The notes under the pieces: generated by a model
Database searches by the model: none
Seen by the model: only the letters and a program-made list of their open reading frames with translations
Told to the model about the DNA's origin: nothing
Translations under genes and position numbers: made by a program
NCBI GenBank assembly: GCA_907163375.1
Contig: CAJQUW010000906.1
Location: forward strand, 186,001 to 250,000
DNA: 64,000 nucleotides
Source of the DNA: Prostheceraeus crozeri
Taxonomy: Eukaryota; Platyhelminthes; Polycladida; Euryleptidae
Direction of reading: 5' to 3'
Shown: one piece after another, positions 36,440 through 48,235 of the stretch
Layout of the letters: every line of letters begins with the position of its first letter
Position numbering within the stretch: the stretch's first letter is position 1

Positions 36440-36530
36440 TAACTAGGTTCGAATCCTACCAGCCGCATATCTGCGTGGCAATTTGATCTATCGTTTGTTC
36501 AATTTCATTGTTGTTAATTGCATTCCCGAC
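36440..36530 (+). repeat. SINE-like piece, 3' part
   Basis: B-box-like aggttcgaatcct is followed by accagccgcatatctgcg and gatctatcgtttgttcaatt. The same tail (accagtcgcacat, gatctatcgttcatttca) follows the more complete copy at 36682. This is a truncated copy of one SINE family. Confidence 0.55.
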
Positions 36531-36681
36531 ATGGTTTAAGATGCTTTGGTGGACAATCGATACTTGCCTTAATGTCGGCGGTCACAATTGTGACGAGTTA
36601 TTTATTCATTGATTATAATTGCTATGACAACAGATGTGTGGTGGTGAGGGTTTAATCCTGCCAATTGGCACAGTCGCATAA

Positions 36682-36790
36682 GTGGCTCGTAGCTCAGTTG
36701 GTAGAGGAAGGTTTTGTTAACCTTGGTCGTAGGTTGGAACCCTACCAGTCGCACATCTTTTGCATTGCAATTTGAATGATCTATCGTTCA
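36682..36790 (+). repeat. tRNA-derived SINE-like copy
   Basis: A tRNA-like head has A-box tggctcgtagctcagttgg, an anticodon-like stem aaggt/acctt, and B-box aggttggaaccct. A tail shared with 36440-36530 follows. The acceptor stem does not close, and the shared tail argues for a SINE rather than a functional tRNA gene. Confidence 0.55.
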
Positions 36791-37711
36791 TTTCATTCTG
36801 TTGTTCGCTATCTGATGTCATCTGTTGTCTGAATTGACCCCGGTAATTACCTATTAAGCATTTTGACCATTAAGTGAGCACAAGATGATTCCCTTTCACT
36901 CCGTAATGCGAGTTACAAACGCCAATCAAATTCGACCTATTCCTCGACAACAGCTAGCGGTTGATCGCTTACTCATGAAGGAGAAGGCGATACAGCAATA
37001 GAATGCGCAACGTTAGGTAAAGCTTTCCATTGTCTGACCTGAAAGTTAGCGAATTTAATAACTGTGATGATGTGACGCTGACTTGGGCTGTGTTTTGTTT
37101 TGGAATCACTAAGAGCATTATTAGTGGATCTCAGTAGACAAAACGTTTCAGCTTGCTTTGGAACTGTATGCGACATTTCATGCTTTGTACATTGACATTT
37201 CGAGTCTGGACAATGCATGGTCTATATAAGACTCGATAATTTAAATAGACAATAATTTACAGAGACTGGATAATTTAAAATAGCACCTTAGATTAAAGTA
37301 GTGAATACCCTACTTGCCAACCCACCACACGCCCCTGCCGTACTCGCATAAGTGTTGCAGCATGTATGTGGTTGTATTGATCTCAGTGAGTGAAAGACTA
37401 ATCAACTATACAATTTCTGATACTTCTGCCAGCACTATTCGATTTTCGCATTCTGAATTTGATAAAACTTTTTGTAAAATATCAAAATTCTCTCTGAGCA
37501 TTATTGTTAAATTTAACGAGGTAAGACAAATTCGTCTATGTAGCCGAGGCTGCTTGATTGATAACTCGATGAGTTAATTTTATACTTATATTTCGGCTGT
37601 CACAGCCCTTTTCAAAGTATAGAGTAGAAAAGATTTACAAATGGAGTACAAAGCTATATAAAAATGTTTTCAAAAATCAAAATGTCATGTATATACCACT
37701 GTACAGATATC

Positions 37712-38005
37712 TTATCCTTCATCACGCCGGTTCAGGTCAGGTTGGGCTGTCTTAATTATGAGTGCCTCTTTGAGACGAAGATCTACTGCGTCTTTAGCAT
37801 GTGACACAATTTCTATGCTGAGGCTGCCATGACAGATGAGCTTGTGATCATAGATGGCGGATTTGTTGTAAAATAAGTGCTCTCGAATTATTGTGTGTAA
37901 GTTACGCACTGTACTTCTAATGTAGACAGAACCGCATGAACATTGGATCCTATATACCACCATTTTTCTGCCACAATTGTCATTTTTCATAGGACAGTTC
38001 TTCAT
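37712..38005 (-). pseudogene. Penelope-like GIY-YIG endonuclease segment
   Basis: It encodes KMVVYRIQCSCGSVYI, the VYxI...VYI(G) start of GIY-YIG nucleases, then IIREHLFYNKSAIYDHKLI and a terminal KEALIIKTAQPDLNRRDEG. Normally this domain nicks target DNA to prime reverse transcription. An inverted partial copy is readable on the + strand at 39820-40110, where KIQCSCGSVYIGSTVR retains the Gly. Confidence 0.85.
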
Positions 38006-39143
38006 TGTGCACGTTTGTTTCAGTTTTGGTCTCTTGAGTTTTTGTTGTAATGTTTTCGAGCGATGATAAAGGCGAATGTTTATTTATTTTCTCATGCTGA
38101 AAAGCTCTTTTAATCTTTCTGTTGACAAAATCTGATAGAAATGGGACTGACATGTAGAACGTGGGATAATTGTTCATATTTTTGCGCCTTCTCTTGGAAT
38201 TTGTTTTGATTACACTTTTGATGAATTGATTGTCATAATCATTTAGACCAAGTATTCGCTCAAATTCAGTCAGTGCTCTATCTTCATCTTCCTGTACTGT
38301 GGACCTTTCACGTATTCGCTTCACTTCATTTTTGATGGTTGATTCTTTCATTGCAGTTGGCAAACTTGATTTGGAATTCATGAAAATGTTCTTCTTTGCC
38401 TGCTTCTTATAAAAGGTGAATTTTGGTTGGCTGCTATCTAGATCAACTGTGAAATCAAGAAGGCTCAATGTCTTGTTTGACTTTGGCAATTCTAGTTCAA
38501 ATTTGATTTCAGGATGCTGTTCGTTTAAAATGTTCAGAAGTTCTCTTGCGTCTGATTCGTTTCTCACCAGACTGAAGCAATCATCAACGTATCGAGCAAA
38601 TAATTTGCAATGAGGAAAAGATTGTAATGCTTTCTTTTCGATTGTGTCTAAGAATAGGATGGCGAGAAGTCCGGAGATACTGGATCCCATCGGAAGACCT
38701 TTGATTTGTTGATATTGGTCATCTTGAAAACAGAAAAAAGTGTTGTTTAGAGTAACTGACAGCAATTCTTCAATATCTTGACTGTTCAGGTTGTAGAATT
38801 TCTGCTTTGAATCGATTAATTTGTCCATGGCATTCGCTATTGCATCCTGTATTGGGATTGAGGTATATAGTGACACAACATCGAAGCTGCAGGGATATGA
38901 GTAGTCATTCAATATAGCAGGATCGTTGCAAACGCACTGAATTCTTTCAATTAACTCCAGACTGTTGTATAAATGTGCAGGCACAAATTGCAAGAGTGGA
39001 CTGAGAATCTGAACAAGAAGCCATGATATTTTCTTTGTTGGTCCTTTCACATTTGCCACAATTGGTCGAATTTTCAAAGTTGGAGCCGTCTTGTGCGTTT
39101 TTATTAGGTGATAAAAAACAGGTAAGTCAGAATGCTTGGTCAC
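37980..39143 (-). pseudogene. Penelope-like reverse transcriptase
   Basis: A 387-codon open segment with RT motifs in order: IRPIVANVKGPTKKISWLLV, CSFDVVSLYTSIPI (first catalytic Asp), GLPMGSSISGLLAILFLDTI, LFARYVDDCFSL (YVDD catalytic pair) and SNKTLSLLDFTV. This is the Penelope-like pattern, closer to telomerase RT than to LINE RT. The open segment covers the palm; the N-terminal region lies in the separate upstream ORF at 39345-39743. The nuclease domain follows directly in an overlapping segment. Confidence 0.9.
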
Positions 39144-40452
39144 GAAACTTCTTTTCTTTGAAGGTTGTATTTTTCTTCGTTGACAGATATTAGTCCATAC
39201 AGAGTTTATTCTATTTTCGATTGCGTCACAATTTTTAATATTGACCTTCTTGTATGTGCATGGATCATCGAGATGTTGATCTCCGGCGTCAATGTATCGT
39301 TGTTGTTCTATTATGCAGAATTCTGTACCTTTATCACTTGGGAGTTATACCATAGGCAATTGTTGAAGTTCCTTTATTGTCTCACGTTCTTCCTTGCAGA
39401 TATTATCATGAAATGCACGAGGTTGGACTGAATTGAAAATCTTCTTTGTTTTGTCGTAGAGACGCCTAAGAAAGGCATCATCATCAGGGTTTGATGGTGG
39501 AATATGAATATCTACCGATTCAGGATATTTCGGAAAATTGTCTTCGTTTTCGTAGGCATTTCGATTACGATGTTGTTGCCACTTATACTGGTAAGCGAAC
39601 CTGCAAAAGCTGACATTGATTTCGAATGATGTCTTCTCGTTTATCTGTTCAGACAATGCAAACTTTGGTCCTTTTCGCAACACATCCAATTGATTTTCGG
39701 ATAGGCTGTGGGAGAGGTCAGTCACTAAAATGTCTTCTGACATTGATGGTTGGGATTCTTCTTCTTTCGAAGAAATCGCTCGAAAACATTACAACAAAAA
39801 CTGAAACAAACGTACACAATGAAGAACTGTCCTATGAAAAATGACAATTGTGGTAGAAAAATGGTGGTATATAAGATCCAATGTTCATGCGGTTCTGTCT
39901 ACATTGGAAGTACAGTGCGTCCCTATTTTACAACAAATCCGCCATCTATGATCACAAGCTCATCTGTCATGGCAGCCTCAGCATAGAAATTGTGTCACAT
40001 GCTAAAGACGCAGTAGATCTTCGTCTCAAAGAGGCACTCATAATTAAGACAGCCCAACCTGACCTGAACCGGCGTGATGAAGGACAAGATATCTGTACAG
40101 TGGTATATACATGACATTTTGATTTTTGAAAACATTTTTATATAGCTTTGTACTCCATTTGTAAATCTTTTCTACTCTATACTTTGAAAAGGGCTGTGAC
40201 AGCCGAAATAAAAGTATAAAATTAACTCATCGAGTTATCAATCAAGCAGCCTCGGCTACATAGACGAATTTGTCTTACCTCGTTAAATAAAACTTTTTGA
40301 CTAAGGAATTTGAAGGTATGATCGAATAAGAAAAATTACAAGGCGGACTTGCGGGATAGAGTTGATGAGCATGTTTCCTTGCACAAAGAGCCGACATCAT
40401 GGCCTGATGGACATAGAGTTAAAATCATAGATTGCTGAACGAATGGTTGATT

Positions 40453-40512
40453 CATGGACTCCTAGATGCACTACACTACACTACACATCTGTTATATATC
40501 TAGGAGTCCATG
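40453..40512. repeat. Perfect 15-bp inverted repeat around a CACTA run
   Basis: catggactcctagat at 40453-40467 pairs with atctaggagtccatg at 40498-40512. The 30-nt loop contains four ctacac-type units. It lies just right of the Penelope-like insertion. Function unknown. Confidence 0.8.
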
Positions 40513-40824
40513 GTTGATTGCATGTGCTTAAGACTCTACGCTGTTGTAGTAATGGATTTCTTGTATGACTGACTGCATTATTGTGATGATATCTGTGATA
40601 TAACGGACAGTTTAGTGCAGATATCTCTGCTCTTCGAATGATCTCGGTGTATTATATGAAAAAATATCACACGGAAATTTTCATCAATTCTTAGATGACT
40701 AAATATCACATGCACATGATTTGTAGAGCTGCTCTTGAACGTAACAGGTCTGTTAGTTTGTCGCTTAGCATGTAAAAGAATTTGTCAACATATGATACTT
40801 CAAAATACCAATCTCGGATTCGTA

Positions 40825-40880
40825 GTTTTTATTACAGGCGAGCTTTAGAGCGTTTCGCTCGTCTTCAGGCAGGCAGAGGT
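40825..40880 (-). other. Solitary retroelement tail with CTGAAGA...GAAAC core
   Basis: On the minus strand: gcctgaagacgagcgaaacg, then ctctaaagctcgcctgtaat. The shape (GCCTGA-n-GACG, short hairpin, GAAA, AGCTyGCCTTGTA) is shared with 55190-55230. It resembles the hammerhead-like motifs reported near the ends of Penelope-like elements, but a proper stem II cannot be drawn here, so activity is not claimed. Confidence 0.4.
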
Positions 40881-41553
40881 AGTCTTCAGAGACAAAGTCA
40901 CAAATAAAAGCACACTTTTTAGTTGACAAACTGTGAATGCCATCAGAATTAGACGGACCATTGAACCATTTATGCGTTTTATCAAGCCTAATTCATGCTA
41001 CCTTGAATATGAGATGTCATGCTATATGTCAAGAATGTCGAGATTCAAAATTTTCTTGCTATCCATACCTGCCATTAGGATCTGAGTAGTAAGTTAGAAA
41101 ATGATAATTTGATACTATTGATGTAGTGGCATAAACTTCATTGGACCATTATCAACCGAGCAATTGGTCATCATCTTGGCATCTCCATTTATCCCAGAAA
41201 GATATTGTTTTCAGGATAGGGCCAGATAGAACCAATTTTACCAACTGACGAAAGGAACTTATATAGGCAAATTCAACATCACTACTTGTAAGTTAATAAG
41301 ATATATTGGGATTTTTTATACAATAGCACTTGCCTAGATAATGATTTGCTGCCAACCTACAAAAATATATGTATATATTTATATGTATATGTCCGGCTGT
41401 TTATCTGTTGCAAATTATTTGTTTGACGTCTGGTGTCATTCTCAAGAATTTGCATGATTGTCAAAATAAATCTAGTGTAGTATTTTTCTGGCGCATTACT
41501 CGATATTGTTTTTCGTGTAGCTGAAGCGTGCACAAGTATTATTTTTCTTTCAG

Positions 41554-41620
41554 AAATTTGTATCAGTGTGTAGTTGACTGTTCTGACAAGGATAAAACTC
41601 CAATAAAGTTGAATAACGAG
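41554..41620 (+). CDS. Zinc-finger gene C, exon 2
   Basis: 67 nt after acceptor atttttctttcag, ending GAG before gtcagt. It enters in phase 2 and leaves in phase 0, the same length and phases as gene D exon 2. The product is R-NLYQCVVDCSDKDKTPIKLN-NE. Sequence identity to the paralogous exons is low; support is structural, plus closure of the full 1011-nt reading frame. Confidence 0.68.
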
Positions 41621-41686
41621 GTCAGTTGCATTAGACATTAATGCGGTATCGACGGGAGCCCTTTACTGTTGAATTTGATTTTTTAG

Positions 41687-41741
41687 GACGAAACCGGCAA
41701 CGTTGAAAGTTTAAATGAAAGTATTTTTGGAACATCAACAA
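41687..41741 (+). CDS. Zinc-finger gene C, exon 3
   Basis: 55 nt after acceptor tgattttttag, donor gtaagt. Phases are 0 in and 1 out, the same length as gene B exon 3. The product is DETGNVESLNESIFGTST plus a split Arg completed by the finger exon. It loosely resembles GSGYLQLNENLETSI of gene D. Confidence 0.7.
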
Positions 41742-42665
41742 GTAAGTTCCTGGATTTCAGATGACAACAAGGAGCACAAAATGAACATCAAGCGACCGTT
41801 TTCGTACTAAGTTAAGCATCCTTTAAAGGAAACTTGCAGGTTTTATCAACTACCCGTCACTGGAGGATTGTGAATCTAATATTGTGTATTTAGTTTCGTT
41901 TTCTGAGCTCAATATTGTGAAGTTACTGCTTGCTTTTACTCCAAACACATCTTCGAAGTCATAAAGGATTGTATTAACAGCGCTGCTATTTAGTTTTCCG
42001 TTGGAATGTAAGTAAATTCTAGTTCGGCAAGTGTATTTCGTTTTAAATTATCTGTTTAGTTTTTAACCAAATTTCAGAAATTAAAATTAGCGATCTATGG
42101 TAGATTTTTTACCTTTTTACCACCGAACGAACAAAAGTGTGTGCATCCGTTACTGGTCGGTTTCGTTAAAGCCTTTGCAGCATGTTTACCGAGAGATAGG
42201 ATGTTCGATTTCATTGTGGATGCTGGATGTCACACTAATTTGTCGCGTCTCCCCAAGATTAAGTTTGCTGCTAAAAATATTTACACTTTATTGCTAAAGA
42301 CTATATTATATACACGTCTGAGCTTCGGCGAGCCGGCTCGTATTGTCAAGGAGTCAGACTTGCCTTACTTAGTAATTTTAGTATTTGAGATATCATAACG
42401 GTGATGATATTAGAGCTTTAAGTTTAGATCGAGAACAAATATTGCAGATCGAATTGCGAATGCCAAGAAAGTTTACTAGTCACTGACATTTCGCTGGTAG
42501 CCATATGTAAATCCTTATTAACACTAAAAGTAGGCAGTGGTTATAAAATAGTAGCAAAATCGCTTCATACTGGAAAATTTATTTTGAGGCTGTATCGAGT
42601 ATTAATGAGCCTGATACCATCAACATTAACTACTGAAACTGATAGCAAACCTGTTGCTTTTGCAG

Positions 42666-43423
42666 GAGCTAACCTGAAAATTGAGCAATCGGATTACTTT
42701 GTACCTGAAGAAAATGTGACAGATTTAGGCACTGGGCCTATGATTGTTCAAGAGCAACAAGGTGTAGCTCAAACCAGCTCTACCATCAATGAAACTTACG
42801 AGCACACTGTTGGGGAATTACATGGAACTAACAATTTGTCTGCTGGTGTACTAATTGATGATCACAAGTCAACATCCATATTACTTAGAAGTGTGGAAGG
42901 TGAACATACAAATCTCAGAAATGAAGAAATTCACAATTCCGTCAGTCTCCGCAGTCCGAATGTGCAGCAAAGAAGCAATGCCGCCAAGAGGGCTAATGAG
43001 AGGCTTTTGCTACCAAATGTTACGAGACCTTATCCACTGTCCAATTCTGCTCCTAAGCGTCCAATTTTTCCAAAACAAAAGAAGTACTTTTGTGATTTTT
43101 GTTCCTTGGCTTATTCATCTCGACATGCCAAAATCAGACACGAAAGAATACATACTGGAGAGAGGCCGTTTGCCTGTCGTTACTGTAATAAGACGTTTGG
43201 TGATTCTTCGAATGCAAAATCACATGAAAGAATACACAGCGGGGAGAAGCCTTATTCCTGTAAATATTGTTCTATGAGTTATCGAAAAAGTACAGACAGA
43301 AACAATCATGAAAGGAGACATACTGGTGAGACGCCTTACACATGTAGATACTGTGATGAACGATTCATTTCGTCACAATTGAAATTGAAGCATGAACGCC
43401 TTCATGTAGAAAGTAATGATTGA
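42666..43423 (+). CDS. Zinc-finger gene C, last exon with four C2H2 fingers
   Basis: It begins after acceptor gttgcttttgcag in phase 1 and ends TGA. The opening ANLKIEQSDYF contains LKIE, a SUMO-type site at the position used in gene B. A Ser/Asn-rich acidic linker and NVTRPYPLSN precede four fingers beginning YFCDFCSLAY, FACRYCNKTF, YSCKYCSMSY and YTCRYCDERF; the linkers vary (TGERP, SGEKP, TGETP). Contact residues: S-H-A-R, D-S-N-S, K-T-D-N, S-Q-L-K. The whole gene is predicted at 336 aa. Finger 2 is unchanged from gene B, while fingers 3 and 4 differ at contacts, suggesting a related but shifted DNA target. Confidence 0.93.
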
Positions 43424-45229
43424 GCTGAAATTACATTACAAACTCGTTTTTCGATTTAAATTTCATCCCCTGTCTATTGCACACCTCAGAAGCTTTCCTT
43501 TGGCGATCCTTCTCACTTCACAAAAATGCGACACCGCAATTATATTAACCAAAATTGTATGGTTCCAACTTCCATCTAAACACCTTAAAGCAATAAATCG
43601 GCAGTTGTGATCATCGAAGCCTACATGCTCACAGAGTATGAGTTTAATTTGCAAATAGATGTGAAAGTAGTTAGATGGACAGAAAAGCTACTAAAAGATC
43701 CAATCTTTTATTTATTTCTTAATATTTAAATGTGGTTCACAACTGCAAAACGTTTAGAATTCGATAGAGGAGAGGAATATGCAACCCGCATTACTCGATA
43801 ACACGGGTGCATGTGATTGCCCTCCCTTCTGAATTCTCTTTAAATATTTTCTAAAATATTGGCTATTGCTAAGTATGTCTGAAAATGCTGCACGATCTGG
43901 TCTGAATTTGCCGGCAAGTCCGTGAATTATTCTGTAGCATTTACTTGCGGTCAGTCGCATGGCTAGTGTGTATGGATTCTTGCGAAAGCAAGAGATCATT
44001 TAGATATTTCTTGTAATGGCCTACTTAGTTTTTTTACAATGCACGAAGATGTCATTTTCTGCAGTTAATCAGAATTTTCTAAATTATCATCGACAGCTTC
44101 GAATGGTCTACTGTCATAAATGCTGTAAGAGAGTTATTCAAATTGGATGCTCAAACACCACAACATATAGGACATTGTTTTCACTGATTGCGTCAAAATA
44201 GCAATGGAAAACCCCATATATGAAAAATGCCCATAGGTTGCACTTATTAAGCAAGTATTTAATGCCTTTCGTACAATGCTGACAAAGTTTTTGTAATTTC
44301 GTGCTCATTACTGCTTATTCATGGCAGCTGTTGGAATGCTGTCGACTGATATTGCTGGCGTTACAACAAACGTTTCCAACATGGTGCTCACATTGTATGT
44401 GTAGTTCGTCTGAGCTACTATTCTGGGTTACAGTGCATTGTACAGTTGTATACTTAGTTCGTACAATTGTTTTCAGTCTGAATCTTTTTTTACTGAATTG
44501 TCAATTCGATCATAGGATAGCGCATTCATAATTTAGCCAATTTTACTTTGATGATCATTTCACGTATGTGAAAGTTGTAGCTTTAAACGATTCATAGTTG
44601 TTATTTGATCGGTAAAAGTTATACTATGTCTGATATCATGTTGCGTATCTAAGCGTATCACGTGCTGCAGTATTAAAGTCACATGGAACATTGCATTGTA
44701 AGATTTTCAACTATGTAATATGTCTGCGAATAAACTTTTTTTGCCAATCAATGGTCCTATGCTGATGGTGCAGAGTATTGTTATGTACAAATTCCCACTG
44801 ATATATCGCCTCAGTGTTATTTGTTAGACCATACTTTGTAAGTTCACCTTCATTCTCGGTCTGTAGTATGAAGCTGAATGAGCATATCTGCTGCGGGCAA
44901 TGTTGATGTTAAATATTGTAAAATTGCCTTTTGATGCTGACAGTTTATAGATTGGAAATAGTTTGTTTTTCTCGAATTATTAGTATATGCTTTTGTTTTG
45001 CATGTCAACGTTCCTGTCATCATATCTTCTACTTAATAAAGACTGAACATCCTATATTGATTTTTCATACATTTACACATGTATGTGCTGTAATGATGTT
45101 CTCAATTGATAATGCTAATGTGCTCTAATTCTCAAAATGTTGGGCAGTTTTCAATAGTATGTGACATCTAATCTTATCACAGGACATAAAACATTCAATG
45201 TACTTAGATATCGAAGATGCACATGTTAC
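43424..45229 (+). other. Gene C 3' region
   Basis: Candidate polyadenylation signals aataaa lie at 43592-43597 and 44729-44734. Short open frames only; no other feature recognised. Confidence 0.4.
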
Positions 45230-45843
45230 CACAGAATTAGATTCATCTGCGCGCGCTTCGGTTTCTAGCTAGGAAGGAGGGGTTGTATCTAACCTTAATA
45301 TCGAAATGGCACATCACAGACTTAGACAACTTGCTCCTTCTCGAATGGATGATTCGTGTATTGCTTGCTATTAGAAATGACTAACAATAAGGTGTCAGCA
45401 GAGGACACCAGAGCCAGTGAGAGATGCGTGCGTGCTGTGATATCACTTCGTACACACCAAAACACACATCGTCTACCTAACATTCGATTCAGTGTATGCA
45501 CTATGCAGTAAGGAATGGTGAGACAACGCTGGTGAAATCACCAAGTAGACTAATTTTCCTACGCCTGCTACTTTTTTTTAATAATGATCGGAGGGCCCAA
45601 TATTATCGAGAAAACAGTTGCGCAATGATTTGAATTCTTCGAATCTGAAGCAATTTTGGCAATCGATGCATTTTGCTTGAACTGACATCAATCTGCAAGC
45701 GACGCACGACTTTTTTTCTTATCTCTGCAAGGTATTGGGAATTCCTTTTTGCCCACTTAATAAGTTTATCGATGTGCCGTCGATTTCGAATTAAGCACAC
45801 TCCTAGCAAACCGAAGCAGATAAACAAAATATTTAATTCTGTG
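45230..45843. mobile_element. Non-autonomous hAT-type element, copy 2 (614 bp)
   Basis: Reverse-oriented relative of 26776-27385, alignable end to end. TIRs are cacagaattagattcat at the left and cacagaattaaatat (reverse complement) at the right. Flanks catgttac (45222-45229) and catgttgc (45844-45851) form an 8-bp target duplication with one mismatch. A stray internal piece of the same family (taacattcgattcagtgtat) recurs at about 46025-46050. Confidence 0.9.
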
Positions 45844-46292
45844 CATGTTGCGAATGTGTAGCGTTCATTTCTGGAATGCGGCATAATATTCGAGAAGCCT
45901 ATTTTCAGACTTTTTCTGGATAGCACATCACATTCAAGATGTGTGCCACATTCACGTGCCTTGTCTCCCGCATTTCCATCCTTAAATTTAATGCAAATGA
46001 TGAGATTAAATGATAATGTCTAGCTAACATTCGATTCAGTGTATGCACTATGCATTGAGGAATGCCTTCTATCGGTAGATTTTGATGTTCTAGTTAACGA
46101 AGCGATAGTTTACTGATAGCTTGGTAAAAAAGCTGGAGTTTTCCAATTAGAGTATGAATTAACTTAGAGTGTGTCACCAAGTTTGTAGGTTTTCTATTGC
46201 AGCACTGATGATGAAATAACGATACGTCAAAATATTGTTTCATTTGCGAAAAAACTTCACTTTCACTCGGTCAATAGTCCATAAATATTTTT

Positions 46293-46374
46293 CTAAGTTG
46301 ACGGAGCGAAAGGCACGGTTCCCTGTGACCAAATAGACAACGTCGAACCGTGGTTTTCCCCTCCGTCAACTTAG
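46293..46374. repeat. 82-nt hairpin with about 29-nt arms
   Basis: ctaagttgacggagcg...ggcacggttc pairs with gaaccgtgg...cctccgtcaacttag around a loop of about 22 nt with a few internal mismatches. The size and imperfect pairing resemble a small foldback element or a microRNA-type precursor. The sequence alone cannot decide between them. Confidence 0.65.
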
Positions 46375-46684
46375 ACAATGCAAAAAGAAGCCACGTATTC
46401 AATCTATGAATTCCACAAGTAATTTGAATTGATGAAAAGAAGCTTTATTTTGTTGGAAAGTGACAAAAATGATCGATTTTCATTAGTTCTTTTAAGTAGA
46501 GGTCACATTTCTGATGTTCTATGGGCATTATATAATAAAATTCGGGTTGCCTTTCAGGAATGCGTTGCTTATCAGGAAAGTCACAAGAGTCAAAAAGATC
46601 AGAAAAAATCGAAAAATTCCAAGGAGGAGCTCCTGGACCCCCGGGTAAAATATGGTTAACTTTTAACATGCCGAGGTCAGTCAA

Positions 46685-48235
46685 GATGACTTACCTCCCT
46701 CATTATTTGATTACTGCTTAAAATCCGCTCACTACAGGAACTTGCTGCTCCGTGACTTGAGTTACTAAATCAGTTTTGCAATCTCTGATTAATCGCATTT
46801 ATCGATGTGCACACGACCGATTATCACAGAGTGCTGATTTCGACCCACCCCCCATGAAGGAGTGATAGATATCCGACGCTATGATAATGCAGGACTAGAA
46901 CGACCATGTGCATTGAAAACAATAGAGCGTCGTGGACATGTGTTGTCATGACAACGGGACCTATTCGTTAGCGGCTTCAAGTGGTTGACAATTTGGTAGG
47001 CACTGGCAGCTTATATGTGTACTTGTATCCATGGTTATTATCATTTCTCTTTATATATAAAAGCATTTCGATAAATTAACTTACAATAGATCGCCTTGCG
47101 GCAGTAATCTGCTACTGTTGCATGTTGCAGAAATTTGTCTCTTCTGAAGATCTAGCAGTCGGCGCGTAGCCGAGTAGCTGAAATGACCATCAACAAAGAG
47201 CTATTGTCAAATCTAGTATAGCTAACTTAAACAAAGCGAAAAGTCGGATTTCTATGCTTCCAATCTTCCGTTTCTCATGCAGAATTGTGTGTGAACAGGA
47301 ATGAAAATCGATGACACTCACTAGAGCCTATAGGAAGACGCACAATATGGCAAGCAGGGTTCCTACGCCCTTGAAATGTACTGGAAGTTAATATGATCCT
47401 GGAATTTCATTAAAATTCCATTTTGATTTTTAAATGGTTTTTGTTGACTAAATTTGACTTTAAAAGCTATCAATCGCTAAGGATTTTCATTTTTCAGAAT
47501 ATTTTCTTGTTGCATCTACTTATGATACGCGACTGATACGTTGCTGACAACCAGACTTACGGAGAGTTGCGGTACTTAAGTAACGTCCGGATACCCTTCA
47601 ATGACCCATCCAATGACTTTCATGCGGGTACTTGACTTCACGACCTAAGGTTCATAATGGAGAGTCGCTAGCCGTTAAGCGACAGAGACTACGATCTACT
47701 GGTTCAATTTTGAATATTTGCATTTAACCAAATAGTAGATTATTGCTGCAAAAATCTTTTGCTTGCAGTTTTGAACATCATTCGTAATTTTGGTAAATGC
47801 CCTGAATAAGTCAATCAATGAGAGTTACATTTATTGATGGCAACGTGCACTCAGTACTTCACATCTCTCAGATTATACTCTAATCTTATATCAAAAGAAT
47901 GTATTTGTGTTGATTTCATCGGTAAATAAATTTAAAGCCTTTTTTCTATGTCCTGGAAATTGCCCTGGATTTTTTTCTCGGATATGGAGTAGGAGCCATG
48001 GCAAGCATATGAGTTAATTGTGTAAAAATTAGATAAGTATGTTGAAGTCGAAGAAGTTGCAGGAACACCTGACAGCTATAACTCCGCATATGACACTTGC
48101 GAGCGAAATTTATCTGCTCAATGTATAAGATCTCTAACAGATGTGCTCGGAATATCAACAGGAGACACGAATGCTGCTCGGAATGTTGTAAACCCCATGC
48201 AGGAAAAGGCACATTTGGATCTATTGCATCATTAA
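46685..48235. other. Spacer with a dispersed repeat at 47080-47260
   Basis: No gene recognised. 47080-47260 carries cttacaatagatcgccttgc at one edge and aaaagtcggatttctatg at the other, matching the repeat at 17.7-17.97 kb. Confidence 0.4.

Larger units (their letters stand above)
37475..40286 (-). mobile_element. Penelope-like element with inverted terminal copies
   Basis: A Penelope-like retroelement on the minus strand: N-terminal ORF 39743-39345, reverse transcriptase 39143-37980 and GIY-YIG nuclease 38005-37712. The 3' segment (37475-38064) is present again in inverted orientation at 39776-40286, slightly shortened, so the insertion is bounded by about 0.5-kb inverted copies. The 13-bp sequence ataaaactttttg occurs at 37462-37474 and 40287-40299, directly outside both edges, a clean target-site duplication. 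Inverted or tandem partial copies around a main copy are known for this group. The coding region is not continuous, so it is broken. It lies in gene C intron 1. Confidence 0.9.

Noticed and set aside
36682-36752. tRNA gene
   Set aside because: A and B boxes and an anticodon-like stem are present, but the acceptor stem does not pair and the downstream tail is shared with a second copy at 36.44 kb, which fits a SINE.
40183-40215. Hammerhead ribozyme in the Penelope-like tail (ctttgaaaagg...gccgaaat)
   Set aside because: A stem II-like hairpin precedes GAAA, but the CUGANGA core is replaced by TTGAAAA, so key residues differ.
46429-46659. 76-codon ORF with a Ser/Lys-rich tail
   Set aside because: No homologous features, no splice sites and no related copy near the other zinc-finger genes.
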